From NCBI GenBank assembly GCA_040217155.1, contig JAVJNS010000026.1:124001-188000 (forward strand): a stretch of 64,000 bases of DNA, written 5' to 3'. This stretch comes from Pelagibius sp040217155. Its GTDB lineage: Bacteria; Pseudomonadota; Alphaproteobacteria; Kiloniellales; Kiloniellaceae. The notes below the pieces were generated by a model. That model saw only the letters and a list, made by a program, of their open reading frames with translations, searched no databases and was not told the origin of the DNA. Shown here one piece after another: positions 8,764 through 16,684 of the stretch (position 1 is its first letter; each line of letters begins with the position of its first letter). The position numbers were made by a program, and so were the translations under genes.

Positions 8764-9723
8764 TCAGGCAGCATTTGCCTCCGAAGAGGCCTCCCGGATG
8801 GTGTTCTGAAGCTGGCCGATTCCTTCAATCTCACAGGAGACACGGTCGCCGTCCTTCAGGAAGCAAGGCGGGTCCATGGCGTAACCGACACCGGAGGGCG
8901 TTCCCGTAGCCAGAATGTCGCCCGGCTCAAGGGTCATGCCTTCGGACAGGGATTCCAGCAGTTTGGGAATGGAGAACATCATCGATGAGGTGTTTCCATC
9001 CTGCCGCAATTGGTCATTGACCTTGAGGCTGATGCGCAGACTGTCGAAGCCCGGCAGTTCGTCGAGAGTGACGATGTGCGGGCCCATGGGGCAGGTCGTG
9101 TCGAGACCCTTGCCTTTCAGGAACTGGCCGCCGTGCCGGCGCTGGACGTCGCGGGCGGTAACATCGTTGATGATGGTGAAGCCGAAGATGTGATTGACGG
9201 CATCGGCCGCGCGGATGTCGCGCCCCGGCTTTCCGATGACGACGCCGAGCTCGACCTCGTAGTCCATCTTTTGAGAAAGCTTTGAATCGAGCCGAATGGC
9301 GGCGCCCGGGCCAACGACCGCCGTCGGCGGCTTGGTGAAGAAAACCGGGTAGTCGGGAACCTTGTCTTCCTTGTTCTGGGCCCGGCTCGCTTCGGCAACG
9401 TGCGCACGGTAGTTGCTGCCGACGCAGAAAACATTCTTCAAAGGGCGGGGGATCGGCGCGAGCAGGGAAACCTGTGACGCTGACAAGCAAGCCGTCTCCA
9501 GCGCGCCGGCTTCGGCGTCGCGAAGAATCGCGGCGCAGGCCAGTTGCATGCTTTCGCCCTTGCTGATGATGTCGAGAACGCGTTGGGGAGGATCGACATC
9601 GCGGTCGATCGAGCCGAGATCACGGGCCAGAGCGAAAGCCTTGCGAAGATCGACGATTCTTCCGTCACTGGCGACCAGACCCGGCAACTGCTCACTCTTG
9701 GATGCGAATGTCACAATGCGCAT
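8764..9723 (-). CDS. Fumarylacetoacetate hydrolase-family protein (2-hydroxyhepta-diene-dioate isomerase-like)
   Basis: A 319-residue two-part protein: an N-terminal cap of about 100 residues (RIVTFASKSEQLPGLV-DGRIVDL) and the FAH catalytic fold. Visible catalytic blocks are VFCVGSNYRAHV, the metal-binding DYEVELGVVIG, INDVTARDVQRRH and ATGTPSGVG. This longer type hydrolyses or isomerises 2,4-diketo acids in sugar-acid or aromatic breakdown. It is the first gene of the leftward operon, 69 bp before the binding-protein gene. Its promoter is predicted at 9948-9976 and would give a leader of roughly 220 nt. Confidence 0.9.
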   Translation of the reverse strand: MRIVTFASKSEQLPGLVASDGRIVDLRKAFALARDLGSIDRDVDPPQRVLDIISKGESMQLACAAILRDAEAGALETACLSASQVSLLAPIPRPLKNVFCVGSNYRAHVAEASRAQNKEDKVPDYPVFFTKPPTAVVGPGAAIRLDSKLSQKMDYEVELGVVIGKPGRDIRAADAVNHIFGFTIINDVTARDVQRRHGGQFLKGKGLDTTCPMGPHIVTLDELPGFDSLRISLKVNDQLRQDGNTSSMMFSIPKLLESLSEGMTLEPGDILATGTPSGVGYAMDPPCFLKDGDRVSCEIEGIGQLQNTIREASSEANAA

Positions 9724-9947
9724 AGATCAAAAGTCCCGTCGTTTTCCGAAGACAAGTGGCTGATAGTTGAGAATTTGGGTGCGGAGAACTGTGCCCAGCG
9801 ACCTCGACCGTCGCCGCTGCCGTTTGCGACCGGTACGGCGCGGCGTCTGCCCGTCAAGGCGCAGCATTTATTGTCCTCCCTGGCCTGCTCATTTCAATGG
9901 CGCCGAGTGAGGGGTGGCGCGCTGCAAGCTCCTTCTTGATGATCAAA

Positions 9948-9976
9948 GTCTAACCAATTCTTGATTGGTTGCGCAA
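9948..9976 (-). promoter_or_regulatory. Candidate sigma-70 promoter of the catabolic operon
   Basis: Read leftward, TTGCGC (-35) and TTAGAC (-10) are separated by exactly 17 nt. The spacer is almost entirely filled by the inverted repeat at 9952-9970. It faces the FAH gene starting at 9723. The boxes are moderate matches; the spacing and the embedded palindrome are what support it. Confidence 0.45.
9952..9970. promoter_or_regulatory. Candidate operator for the divergent GntR/FCD regulator
   Basis: AACCAAT-TCTTG-ATTGGTT is a perfect 7-5-7 inverted repeat, and a further half-site ATTGGT follows about 15 bp on. It lies between the divergent regulator gene and the catabolic operon and inside the predicted promoter spacer. 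Bound repressor would therefore block polymerase. FadR-subfamily operators are palindromes of this general size. Confidence 0.55.
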
Positions 9977-10086
9977 TTGATTTATATTGGTCAGCGATAA
10001 TTGACGTCGATACAGGCTGTGATTAGTGTGCCTCGGCTTGATTTTGGGGGCCGATTCGAGGCCTTGAGAACGAAGACGGAGTCGGT

Positions 10087-10767
10087 ATGGATCAGGGACA
10101 GGGAGCCTTAACGCAGTTGCGCGCCTACCTGGCGCAGCGTGATCTGCCGACCAATACCCGCCTTCCTCCGGAACGTGAGCTCTGCGATATTCTCGGCGTT
10201 TCACGCGGCGAACTGCGCAAGGCGCTGGCGGTGATGGAAAGCAATGGGGAACTGTGGCGTCACGTCGGCAAGGGCACTTTCATGGGCGCCCGACCGGCCA
10301 AGGAGTATTCCGATGTCGCCGGCATCGCCGCCCTGACAAATCCACGCGACGTGATGCGCGCGCGCCTGCTGATCGAGCCCCAGATCGCGCGCGAAGCTGC
10401 CCTGAACGCGACGGCGGAAGATATTGCCGAGATGAAGCAATGCATGGTGGCTTCCGTTCAGGCCCAGACCTGGCGCCAATATGAAAACTGCGACAACCGC
10501 TTGCACCGCACGGTGGTCGAGGCAGCCCACAACACGGTACTACTGGCCCTGTTCGATACTCTGAACGCAGTACGCCGGGCGGTGGTCTGGGGGCGGCTGC
10601 GCAACGAATCGGTTCGCCCGCCCAAGGACCATCACAGTTTCGCCGAGCATGAGGCGCTGGTTCGGGCCATCGAAGAGCGCGACCTGGACGGCGCCGGCCT
10701 GGCGATGCTGCGGCATCTCTCCCATGTCCAGGACAACCTGCTGGCTGCTCGCCAAGCTGCTGAGTAA
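10087..10767 (+). CDS. GntR-family transcriptional regulator, FadR/FCD subfamily
   Basis: A 226-residue regulator. The N-terminal winged helix-turn-helix covers about residues 15-75 (RLPPERELCDILGVSRGELRKAL, then the wing VGKGTFMG). The all-helical FCD ligand domain fills the rest, with the likely metal/ligand residues in NCDNRLHRTVVEAAHN, AEHEALVRAI and MLRHLSHVQ. FCD regulators sense small organic acids and usually repress. It is divergent from the FAH/transporter operon and is its obvious candidate regulator. No DNA-contacting element looks damaged. Confidence 0.9.
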   Translation: MDQGQGALTQLRAYLAQRDLPTNTRLPPERELCDILGVSRGELRKALAVMESNGELWRHVGKGTFMGARPAKEYSDVAGIAALTNPRDVMRARLLIEPQIAREAALNATAEDIAEMKQCMVASVQAQTWRQYENCDNRLHRTVVEAAHNTVLLALFDTLNAVRRAVVWGRLRNESVRPPKDHHSFAEHEALVRAIEERDLDGAGLAMLRHLSHVQDNLLAARQAAE

Positions 10768-11038
10768 GTCCGCGCCATGATTAGAAAATCCGCGACTATC
10801 GGATCCTGACGAAAGAGTCGCGGGGAAGACCTCTTGACCTGCGGGCCGCCGCGTTGGCCGACGACGAGGATCCTCTACCTGGAGGGGCTCTGCCGGCAGA
10901 TGATGGTGAATGACCCGCCGCATAAGCGCTGAATTCTCGGCATGCCGGAGAAAGCCGGCGAAGCGGACAGCCGTGCAGGTGTGGAGGGGAGGCTGAATTG
11001 CTTGCTGGAACTGTACAGCCCCCGGGCCGAGCAACCGC
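10768..11038. other. Intergenic DNA upstream of the TIR element
   Basis: Between the regulator stop and the repeat I find no gene with credible start, codon use or family match. A short frame contains MVNDPPH, faintly like a cytochrome P450 motif, but it hits a stop at once. Confidence 0.5.
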
Positions 11039-11337
11039 TAAAGCGCTTTGCGCCCAATTTGAATCAATTCTGTTTTCGAGCGGTGCGGCGATCCGTCAGG
11101 AGGCAGGCGCCCCCTGAAGCTCTCCGGCGCGATGCGGCGCATCGGGCAAGCCTGCCGACGCCGCGGGCGCCCGCCGCTCCGAAACCCGCCAGGGCCTTCG
11201 GGGGGCCGGGCGGCTTTGCGCCAGTACCGGCGGACTTTGGCTTGGCCATAGCGCCGCTATGCCCGGCGCCAAATCCTCTTGGTCCTGACACAAATCCGCT
11301 CCGGCAGAATGGTTCAAATCGGGCGCAAAGCGCTTTA
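11039..11337. mobile_element. MITE-like element, copy 1 (299 bp, about 33-bp terminal inverted repeats)
   Basis: The left end begins TAAAGCGCTTTGCGCCCAAT, and the right end is its imperfect complement over about 33 bp (differences at two to three positions). A nearly identical copy lies at 52917-53199. Both ends carry TA, as expected for a Tc1/mariner-IS630-type insertion that duplicates a TA. The inside holds smaller palindromes, such as CATAGCGCCGCTATG, and no protein frame conserved between copies. Compared with copy 2 it has 15 extra bases near 11112-11127 and one extra G. These non-triplet differences argue against coding. It ends 6 bp before the stop of the leftward DUF3179 gene. Confidence 0.8.
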
Positions 11338-11343
11338 AGCGCG

Positions 11344-12357
11344 CTACCGCCGTATCTCGCCATCCGGCCGAAAGGCGTGGAACACGAAGGCGAAGGTCAC
11401 ATCATAGGGCACGTCCGCCAAGCCTTCGGCCCCGCGACGCTGCACGACGACGTTGCCGATCTCACGTCCCTCCGAAATGGCACGCGTATCCAGGGCCGAG
11501 GTTTGTCCCGGCGTCCAACTGAGTACCAGGTCGCCGCTCTCAACACGCCCTTCCCGGCGCAGCAGGTCCAGGCTCCAGGCCTCATTGCCGATGGCAACGA
11601 CCCGTGCCATCGGCTCGATGCCCTCTGGAAAACTGCCGTCGTAGAGAAAAGGCACGGCGGCGCTGTCGTAGCCGACATAGGGATTGGCGCCGTAAGAACG
11701 CAGCCGGGGATTATTGGGCACCAGTACCTGGCCTTCGGGAAATCGGGCCGCGAAGTTCTCCCAGGATTCGAGCCGGGCCGGCAGCATGGTCAGGCGCTTG
11801 CCGGTTTGAGTGCCGACGATGGCTTCGCCCAGAAACTGTTGCCACCAACTTTCCGTGGCGCGGTCATACATGACGAGGTCAGAATGACGCAGCATTCCCG
11901 TCGTACCGAATGTGGTGGCCTGGCCGTCGATCCGCCGGTCGAAGACGATGGCGGCGTTGCAGAGCGGACAATAGGTAACCGCGACAGGCGTGCCGCCAAC
12001 CGTATCGTTGACGATCTCATGCCAGGTCAGAATTCGCAGGGGATAGGCCCGCGCATCGCCGGCGATCTGCAGGCCGATCACCGGTTCACTCGGCGAGAGG
12101 TCGGTGACATCGCCGACCGCAACGAAACGCGGGTCGTCAATCGAGGGGATGCCGTCCTTGGGCGGACCGCCGCTTAGGATCTCATCGAAGGCGATTGAGG
12201 TTTTGCTAAAGTCGGTGTTTGGCCAGGCGCGCGCCCAGCGTTCAGGGTTGGCCTGTGCGCTTTGGCTGGCGGCCAGGAACACAATGGCCAAAAACACAAG
12301 CGCGGCCAGACCAGCAACAGTCGGGCCGCGGAGAAGCGGGCTGTGCGACGTCTTCAT
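11344..12357 (-). CDS. DUF3179 domain-containing exported protein
   Basis: A 337-residue protein with an N-terminal hydrophobic segment (residues 10-35, ending SAQAN), probably a signal peptide or anchor. The DUF3179 domain follows: DGIPSIDDPRFV, AYPLRILTWHEIVND, VTYCPLCNAAIVFDR with a CPLC pair, and the GTTGMLRHSDLVMYDRATESWW region. The family is widespread, and its function is not established; the conserved CPLC may bind metal or act in redox chemistry. I prefer the ATG at 12357 to the GTG two codons upstream. Its last codons touch the TIR element. Confidence 0.88.
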   Translation of the reverse strand: MKTSHSPLLRGPTVAGLAALVFLAIVFLAASQSAQANPERWARAWPNTDFSKTSIAFDEILSGGPPKDGIPSIDDPRFVAVGDVTDLSPSEPVIGLQIAGDARAYPLRILTWHEIVNDTVGGTPVAVTYCPLCNAAIVFDRRIDGQATTFGTTGMLRHSDLVMYDRATESWWQQFLGEAIVGTQTGKRLTMLPARLESWENFAARFPEGQVLVPNNPRLRSYGANPYVGYDSAAVPFLYDGSFPEGIEPMARVVAIGNEAWSLDLLRREGRVESGDLVLSWTPGQTSALDTRAISEGREIGNVVVQRRGAEGLADVPYDVTFAFVFHAFRPDGEIRR

Positions 12358-12415
12358 AGCCACAGATTGACCGCAACGGGGCGATCAAGGCCAATCACGT
12401 CCGCTTGAACTTGCT

Positions 12416-13756
12416 CTAGCTTCTCGCGGCAGAAACCTCGCGAATCAGTGGATCAAGCGCTGCCATGACCCGATCGAGAACCCCGGCCTGGTTGCCGGCG
12501 TAGGCCTTGGCTTCGGCAATCATGGTTTGGCGGACGGCGGGATTCTCGTGCAGTTCGGCCACCGCTGCCGTCAGAGCTGCAGCGCTGTTGACCGGACGCA
12601 GGGCGCCGACTGCCGTCATGTCCGCTGCCATGCGCGCAAAGTTGGCGGTATGAGGGCCGCAGAGAATGGCGCAGTCGAGTTTCGCCGGCTCAAGCACGTT
12701 CTGTCCGCCTTTAGGCACCAGCGAGCCGCCGACGAAGACCACCTCTGCCAAGCGGTACCAGAGACCCATTTCACCGATGCTGTCGGCCAGGTAGACGTCG
12801 ATGCCAGGCTCGATCGGTTCGCCGAGGCTGCGTTGGGCCACGTTGAGGCCGAGAGTCTCCAACTCGTGACGGATCTCCTCGGCACGGTTGGGGTGGCGCG
12901 GTGCCAGCAGAGTCAGCAGTTTGGGGAGGCGGTTGCGCAATGCGTTGTGAATCTCACCTGCCAACTGATCTTCGCCGGGATGAGTGGAGGCCGCGAGCCA
13001 GCGCGGGCGGCCGGACAGTTCTGCCTCAAGGCGGGAAAGTTCCACCGGATCGGCTGAAAGCGGTGGAGCGGCGGCTTTCAGGTCGCCCGGGCTGAGTACC
13101 TGGTTGGCGCCGAGGGCGACAAGATGATCGTGGTCTTCGGGCGCGCGCGCCATGACCAGTGAGAAGTTCGAAAGCAGCGAAGCGATCAAGGGGCGCAGGC
13201 GGCGCCAGCCGCGATATGATCCTGGGGAAATGCGCCCGTTCACGAGGACCAGCTTTGTGCCACGGGTTGCTGCGCAGCGCAGCAGGTTGGGCCAGAATTC
13301 AGACTCGATGATCAGTCCGATTTCCGGCTGCCAGTGGTCGAAGAACTTCGCCACGGCCCCCGGCAGGTCCACCGGCACGAACTGATGGATGACACCCGCC
13401 GGCAGACGCTCGGCCACCAGCCTGGCGGAAGTCACCGTGCCGGTCGTGAGCAGGATACTGAAGGCCGGCCAGTCGTGGCGCAGGCGCTCGATCAGTGGAA
13501 GCGCCGATTGAGCCTCACCAACACTGGCGCCGTGGATCCAAACAACCGGTCCGCTGGGGCGGGCGACACTCGCCCTTCCGAAGCGTTCTCGCAGACGCTC
13601 AGGATCCTCGCGACCGCGCGACAACCGGCGATTCAGGTAGTTGCGGATGAGCGGTGTCGCTGGGGTTCCGATCAGCCGATAGGCGGTAAAGACGCCCTCG
13701 GCGAAGGCGCGGCCAAACGGTCCAAGCGCGGATCGGCGGCATTGCGGCGAATTCAC
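12416..13756 (-). CDS. waaA: 3-deoxy-D-manno-octulosonic acid (Kdo) transferase
   Basis: A 446-residue GT30 enzyme that transfers Kdo from CMP-Kdo onto lipid A precursor at the inner membrane. Visible are the N-terminal membrane-associated helix (AFAEGVFTAYRLIGTPATPLI), the WIHGASVGE block with the conserved glutamate, ESEFWPNLL, VNGRIS, and the C-terminal GGSLVPKGGQNVLEPA. The start is taken as the GTG at 13756, which overlaps the upstream stop as GTGA; a longer frame to 13828 lies inside the previous gene. It is the last gene of the 34-kb leftward glycan locus. This ties that locus to LPS, or places the Kdo linker step with it. Confidence 0.93.
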   Translation of the reverse strand: MNSPQCRRSALGPFGRAFAEGVFTAYRLIGTPATPLIRNYLNRRLSRGREDPERLRERFGRASVARPSGPVVWIHGASVGEAQSALPLIERLRHDWPAFSILLTTGTVTSARLVAERLPAGVIHQFVPVDLPGAVAKFFDHWQPEIGLIIESEFWPNLLRCAATRGTKLVLVNGRISPGSYRGWRRLRPLIASLLSNFSLVMARAPEDHDHLVALGANQVLSPGDLKAAAPPLSADPVELSRLEAELSGRPRWLAASTHPGEDQLAGEIHNALRNRLPKLLTLLAPRHPNRAEEIRHELETLGLNVAQRSLGEPIEPGIDVYLADSIGEMGLWYRLAEVVFVGGSLVPKGGQNVLEPAKLDCAILCGPHTANFARMAADMTAVGALRPVNSAAALTAAVAELHENPAVRQTMIAEAKAYAGNQAGVLDRVMAALDPLIREVSAARS

Positions 13757-14700
13757 GTGCGCTGCCTCTGCCTCTGTTTTTGAAAGGTGATGGCAAGCCC
13801 CTCGTCTACACTGAACCTTGGGGTCCATCCAAGCGCTTTGTGAATAGCTGAATTATCAATCGTCAGGCTGCCGGTGAGGGCGGCTATCGCGCGTTCTCGA
13901 CCAAGCAGTCTGCCGGCCAGATGCAGCAGCCCTCGCGGAACAGGAAAGAGCCGTGCCGGCCGGCCGCAAGCACGGCCGATGCGCCGAGTCAGTTCCGGTG
14001 TCGAGAGGTCCTCACCGTCGGCCAGGGGCAGGGGCGCCGCGGGAGAAGTGCGGCAGGCGAGGGCCGATTCGATCGCTGCGATCAGGTTCCCCAGGTAGAG
14101 CAGGCTGCGCCGGTTTTCGAGCCCTGCCAGCGGCAGGGGCAGGCCACTGGCGACCAGTCGGACCAGGCGCGCGAAATTGCCGGGCGCGCCCGGGCCATAA
14201 ATCAGCGGCGGCCGCAGCATGACCAGCACCATGCCGCTATTTCCGACGCTTTGGCGCAAAGCCGCCTCGGCTTCCAGTTTGCTCTTCTGGTAAGGGCTCG
14301 CCCCATCAGGCTCGGCTCCGTCCGGTTTGGACTCGGCTGCTGCCGCACCGATGGAACTCAAGTAGACGAAACACCCGACACCGGCGGCCGCCGCTTGTTC
14401 GGCAAGGCGCCGACTGCCTTCCACATTCACACGGCTGAACGCGGCCAAGGGATCGGTTTCGCTTTCCCGCGACACATGCACCCGCGCGGCGCAATGCACG
14501 ACGGAATTAACCTCTGTCAGGACCGAGGTCCAGTCCGTAGTGCCATCCAGAGGCCCGGATACGACGGCCTCTACACCCTCAGGTGCGACAGCCGAATCAT
14601 GACGCAGGCTGCCGCGTACCTGCCAGCGCTGCGCCAGTAGATGCCGGCACACCGCCGCGCCGACGAAACCATTGGCGCCGGTGACCAGAACGCGCGGCAT
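13753..14700 (-). CDS. NAD-dependent epimerase/dehydratase (SDR family)
   Basis: A 315-residue extended short-chain dehydrogenase acting on a nucleotide sugar. The Rossmann signature GANGFVGAAV is at residues 7-16, the catalytic YxxxK is in SPYQKSKLEAE, and LRPPLIYGPG follows. The sequence is closest in style to WbpK/GalE-like enzymes next to O-antigen glycosyltransferases, which produce or reduce a 4-keto/4-epimer sugar. The ATG at 14700 lies 2 bp after the upstream stop; a longer frame reaches 14811 inside the neighbouring gene. The 3' end overlaps waaA by 4 bp. Confidence 0.85.
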   Translation of the reverse strand: MPRVLVTGANGFVGAAVCRHLLAQRWQVRGSLRHDSAVAPEGVEAVVSGPLDGTTDWTSVLTEVNSVVHCAARVHVSRESETDPLAAFSRVNVEGSRRLAEQAAAAGVGCFVYLSSIGAAAAESKPDGAEPDGASPYQKSKLEAEAALRQSVGNSGMVLVMLRPPLIYGPGAPGNFARLVRLVASGLPLPLAGLENRRSLLYLGNLIAAIESALACRTSPAAPLPLADGEDLSTPELTRRIGRACGRPARLFPVPRGLLHLAGRLLGRERAIAALTGSLTIDNSAIHKALGWTPRFSVDEGLAITFQKQRQRQRT

Positions 14701-14702
14701 GA

Positions 14703-15461
14703 TCAAAACGCCAGCCGCTTGAGGATGGCGCGGGTACCGTAGTGGGCCATGCACCAGGCGGCGCGCGGCAAACTGAGCTTCTCGACATCTCGGTAGACAG
14801 TCCAAACCCATGCTGCCGAACGTTTCGGCTCGCTGGACAGGGAATCGGCGACTACGCGGTAGCGGGCCAAGTCCTCCTGCAGGCCGTAGGCGGTAAAGCC
14901 GCGCTTCAGAATCGACAGCCAGAGTATATAGTCGTCGCGTCGCGCCTCGGCCATGCGGAGAGGCCCGGTCTTGGCGGTATCGACCATGCCGGTGAGAGTG
15001 GCAATCGCCGTGTTTTTCAGCAGTTGCCGGTAGGTCAAGCTTGGCGGCACCCGGACCAGCCTGCCAAGGCGGTGGCCATCTTCGCCGATGCGCCGAAAAG
15101 CGGTATAGGAAACAGCCGCGTCGTGGGCGCCCATGAATCTTGTCTGGTGTTTCAGCTTATCCGGCAACCATAGATCGTCGCTGTCGAGAAAGGCGACATA
15201 GCGCCCCTGAGCCTTGGCCAGGGCGGCGTTGCGGGCGCGGGCAACACCGCCGTTCTGGTCCAGGCGGAGCAGGTGGATGCGGGGATCCTGGGCGGTGAGG
15301 ATCTCGACGATTTTCGCGGTGTCGTCGCTCGAGGCATCATCAGCGATCAGCATCTCCCAGTCGGCCAGACTCTGAGCCTGCACTGAAGCGACGGTTTCCG
15401 CGATGAAAGCTTCGGCGTTGTAAGCGGCGGTGATGATGGAGACCAGCGGCCGGTCGTTCAT
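14703..15461 (-). CDS. Glycosyltransferase family 2
   Basis: A 252-residue inverting GT-A transferase adding one sugar to the growing surface glycan. It opens VSIITAAYNAEAFIAETVASVQ, followed by the nucleotide-binding DDASSDD and the metal-binding DSDD (FLDSDDLW). The acceptor half contains RDDYILWLSILKRGF. The start at 15461 overlaps the preceding gene as ATGA. Donor and acceptor are not predictable. No membrane segment is evident, so it is probably peripheral on the cytoplasmic face. Confidence 0.88.
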   Translation of the reverse strand: MNDRPLVSIITAAYNAEAFIAETVASVQAQSLADWEMLIADDASSDDTAKIVEILTAQDPRIHLLRLDQNGGVARARNAALAKAQGRYVAFLDSDDLWLPDKLKHQTRFMGAHDAAVSYTAFRRIGEDGHRLGRLVRVPPSLTYRQLLKNTAIATLTGMVDTAKTGPLRMAEARRDDYILWLSILKRGFTAYGLQEDLARYRVVADSLSSEPKRSAAWVWTVYRDVEKLSLPRAAWCMAHYGTRAILKRLAF

Positions 15462-16684
15462 GCCGCGGCCCCCGACAGGCGAGCCTTGTTCAGCGTTGAC
15501 CATAACCTGAGGCGTTCTGCCATCAGGCGGTCGATGTCGAAGTCCGCGAGTATCCGGGCCTGGGCCCTGCCGCCAATTCGCGCCACAGCTTCCCCGTCGT
15601 TCAGGGTGGTGCCGAGTACACGGGCGGCCCCGGCTATGTCGCCCGGGTCAACCAGGAGTCCGGTTTTGCCGTCGTCGATCAGCTCTTCGATCCCGGTCGA
15701 GCGGGTCGTGAGGCACAGGCAGCGTTGCAGCATGGCTTCCTTGAGGGCATTGGGCAGGCGCTCCGAAGGGCTTTGCGACATGGTGATCGCGATCTCGGCT
15801 TCGGCGAGGCGTCTGAAGACCTCGTCATGCGACACATGCCCGGCGAAGATTACCCTCGCTTCGATGTCAAGCTGCCTTGCCAGAGATTTCAGGTGCGGTG
15901 ACTCCGGACCGTCGCCGAGAACATGAAGGCGGGCATCGGGAGATCTCTTGGCAACTTCGGCAAAGACCCGCAGCGTATCCGTCGTGCGTTTTTGTGGCAC
16001 GAGGCGCTCGGCGACCACCATCAGGCCGCGGATTTTTTTTGGCGCCGGCAATGGAGTGGGGACCTCGATGCCGCGGTAGCAGACATCCACCCTGGCGGGG
16101 TCAAATCCCAAAGCCGCCAGCGCCGGCAGGTTCGCCTCCGCATGGGTCGTCACCCGGTCGGCCTGCCGCGCGAGCTGTATGCTCAATGGGAAGCCCTGCT
16201 CCAGGTCATAGGCGCCGAGAAAGTGACTGACGACGGTCAGCGGCAGGCGCCGCTTTGCCAGCAGGCCCACCAGGCTTGGATAGTGGCCCCAGAAGAGATG
16301 GACGATGTCCGGTTTCAAAACCTCGAGGCGCTTCAGCATTCCAAGGCTGCGGGGCACCAGCGCCAGCGCCTTCGCAAGCTGCCACGGCTTGCCTCGGCAA
16401 TGCCAAAGAACGGTGGCGATCAGGGGCAGGCTGTCTTGCGGCCGCAAGACGACCTCAGCAAGGCCTCGAAGCGTCGCCGCAAGGCTCCCCTGATCGACCG
16501 GCAGATTCGCCAGCCCGCGCTCGGCGAGCAAGGCGTTGGCGTGAGCCGGCGGCCGCCGGTAAGCCAGCACCGTGATATCGGCACCGAGCCGCTGCAGTGC
16601 ACGCAACTCCACAGCGGCAAAAGCTTCCGAGGCGACAGGGAACTGCATGGTGACGTAGGCAATTTTCAATGGGGCGACGTTCAC
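15458..16684 (-). CDS. Glycosyltransferase family 4 (GT-B)
   Basis: A 408-residue retaining glycosyltransferase. The N-terminal half begins KIAYVTMQFPVASEAFAAVELRAL, the acceptor-side pattern of exopolysaccharide GT4 enzymes. The nucleotide-sugar half contains LMVVAERLVPQKRTTDTLRVFAEV and the E-x7-E-like segment SPSERLPNALKEAM. It starts with GTG overlapping the upstream stop by 4 bp and is itself overlapped by the next gene, so it is tightly coupled. It would add one residue of the repeat unit or core. Confidence 0.88.
   Translation of the reverse strand: MNVAPLKIAYVTMQFPVASEAFAAVELRALQRLGADITVLAYRRPPAHANALLAERGLANLPVDQGSLAATLRGLAEVVLRPQDSLPLIATVLWHCRGKPWQLAKALALVPRSLGMLKRLEVLKPDIVHLFWGHYPSLVGLLAKRRLPLTVVSHFLGAYDLEQGFPLSIQLARQADRVTTHAEANLPALAALGFDPARVDVCYRGIEVPTPLPAPKKIRGLMVVAERLVPQKRTTDTLRVFAEVAKRSPDARLHVLGDGPESPHLKSLARQLDIEARVIFAGHVSHDEVFRRLAEAEIAITMSQSPSERLPNALKEAMLQRCLCLTTRSTGIEELIDDGKTGLLVDPGDIAGAARVLGTTLNDGEAVARIGGRAQARILADFDIDRLMAERLRLWSTLNKARLSGAAA

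Larger units (their letters stand above)
9724..10086. other. Divergent intergenic region (363 bp)
   Basis: This gap separates the catabolic operon from its presumed regulator. I see no convincing gene in it. It is GC-rich near the operon and distinctly AT-rich from about 9930 to 10010, where the palindrome and promoter are found. The regulator ATG at 10087 has only a weak purine-rich stretch (ACGGAG) in front. Confidence 0.6.

Noticed and set aside
10880..10960. Short MVNDPPH-containing frame, faintly like cytochrome P450
   Set aside because: A stop follows within a few codons and no other P450 motif is found in any frame.
11338..11348. Exact GGCGGTAGCG, the E. coli ops core, on the leftward strand
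   Set aside because: It spans the last codons and stop of the DUF3179 gene, has no NusG paralogue or operon start nearby, and shows that such short matches occur by chance.
11064..11363. Leftward frame of 99 residues inside TIR element copy 1
   Set aside because: Copy 2 has 15-bp and 1-bp length differences that break the frame. The composition is proline/alanine/glycine-rich, and it uses the inverted repeats as coding sequence.
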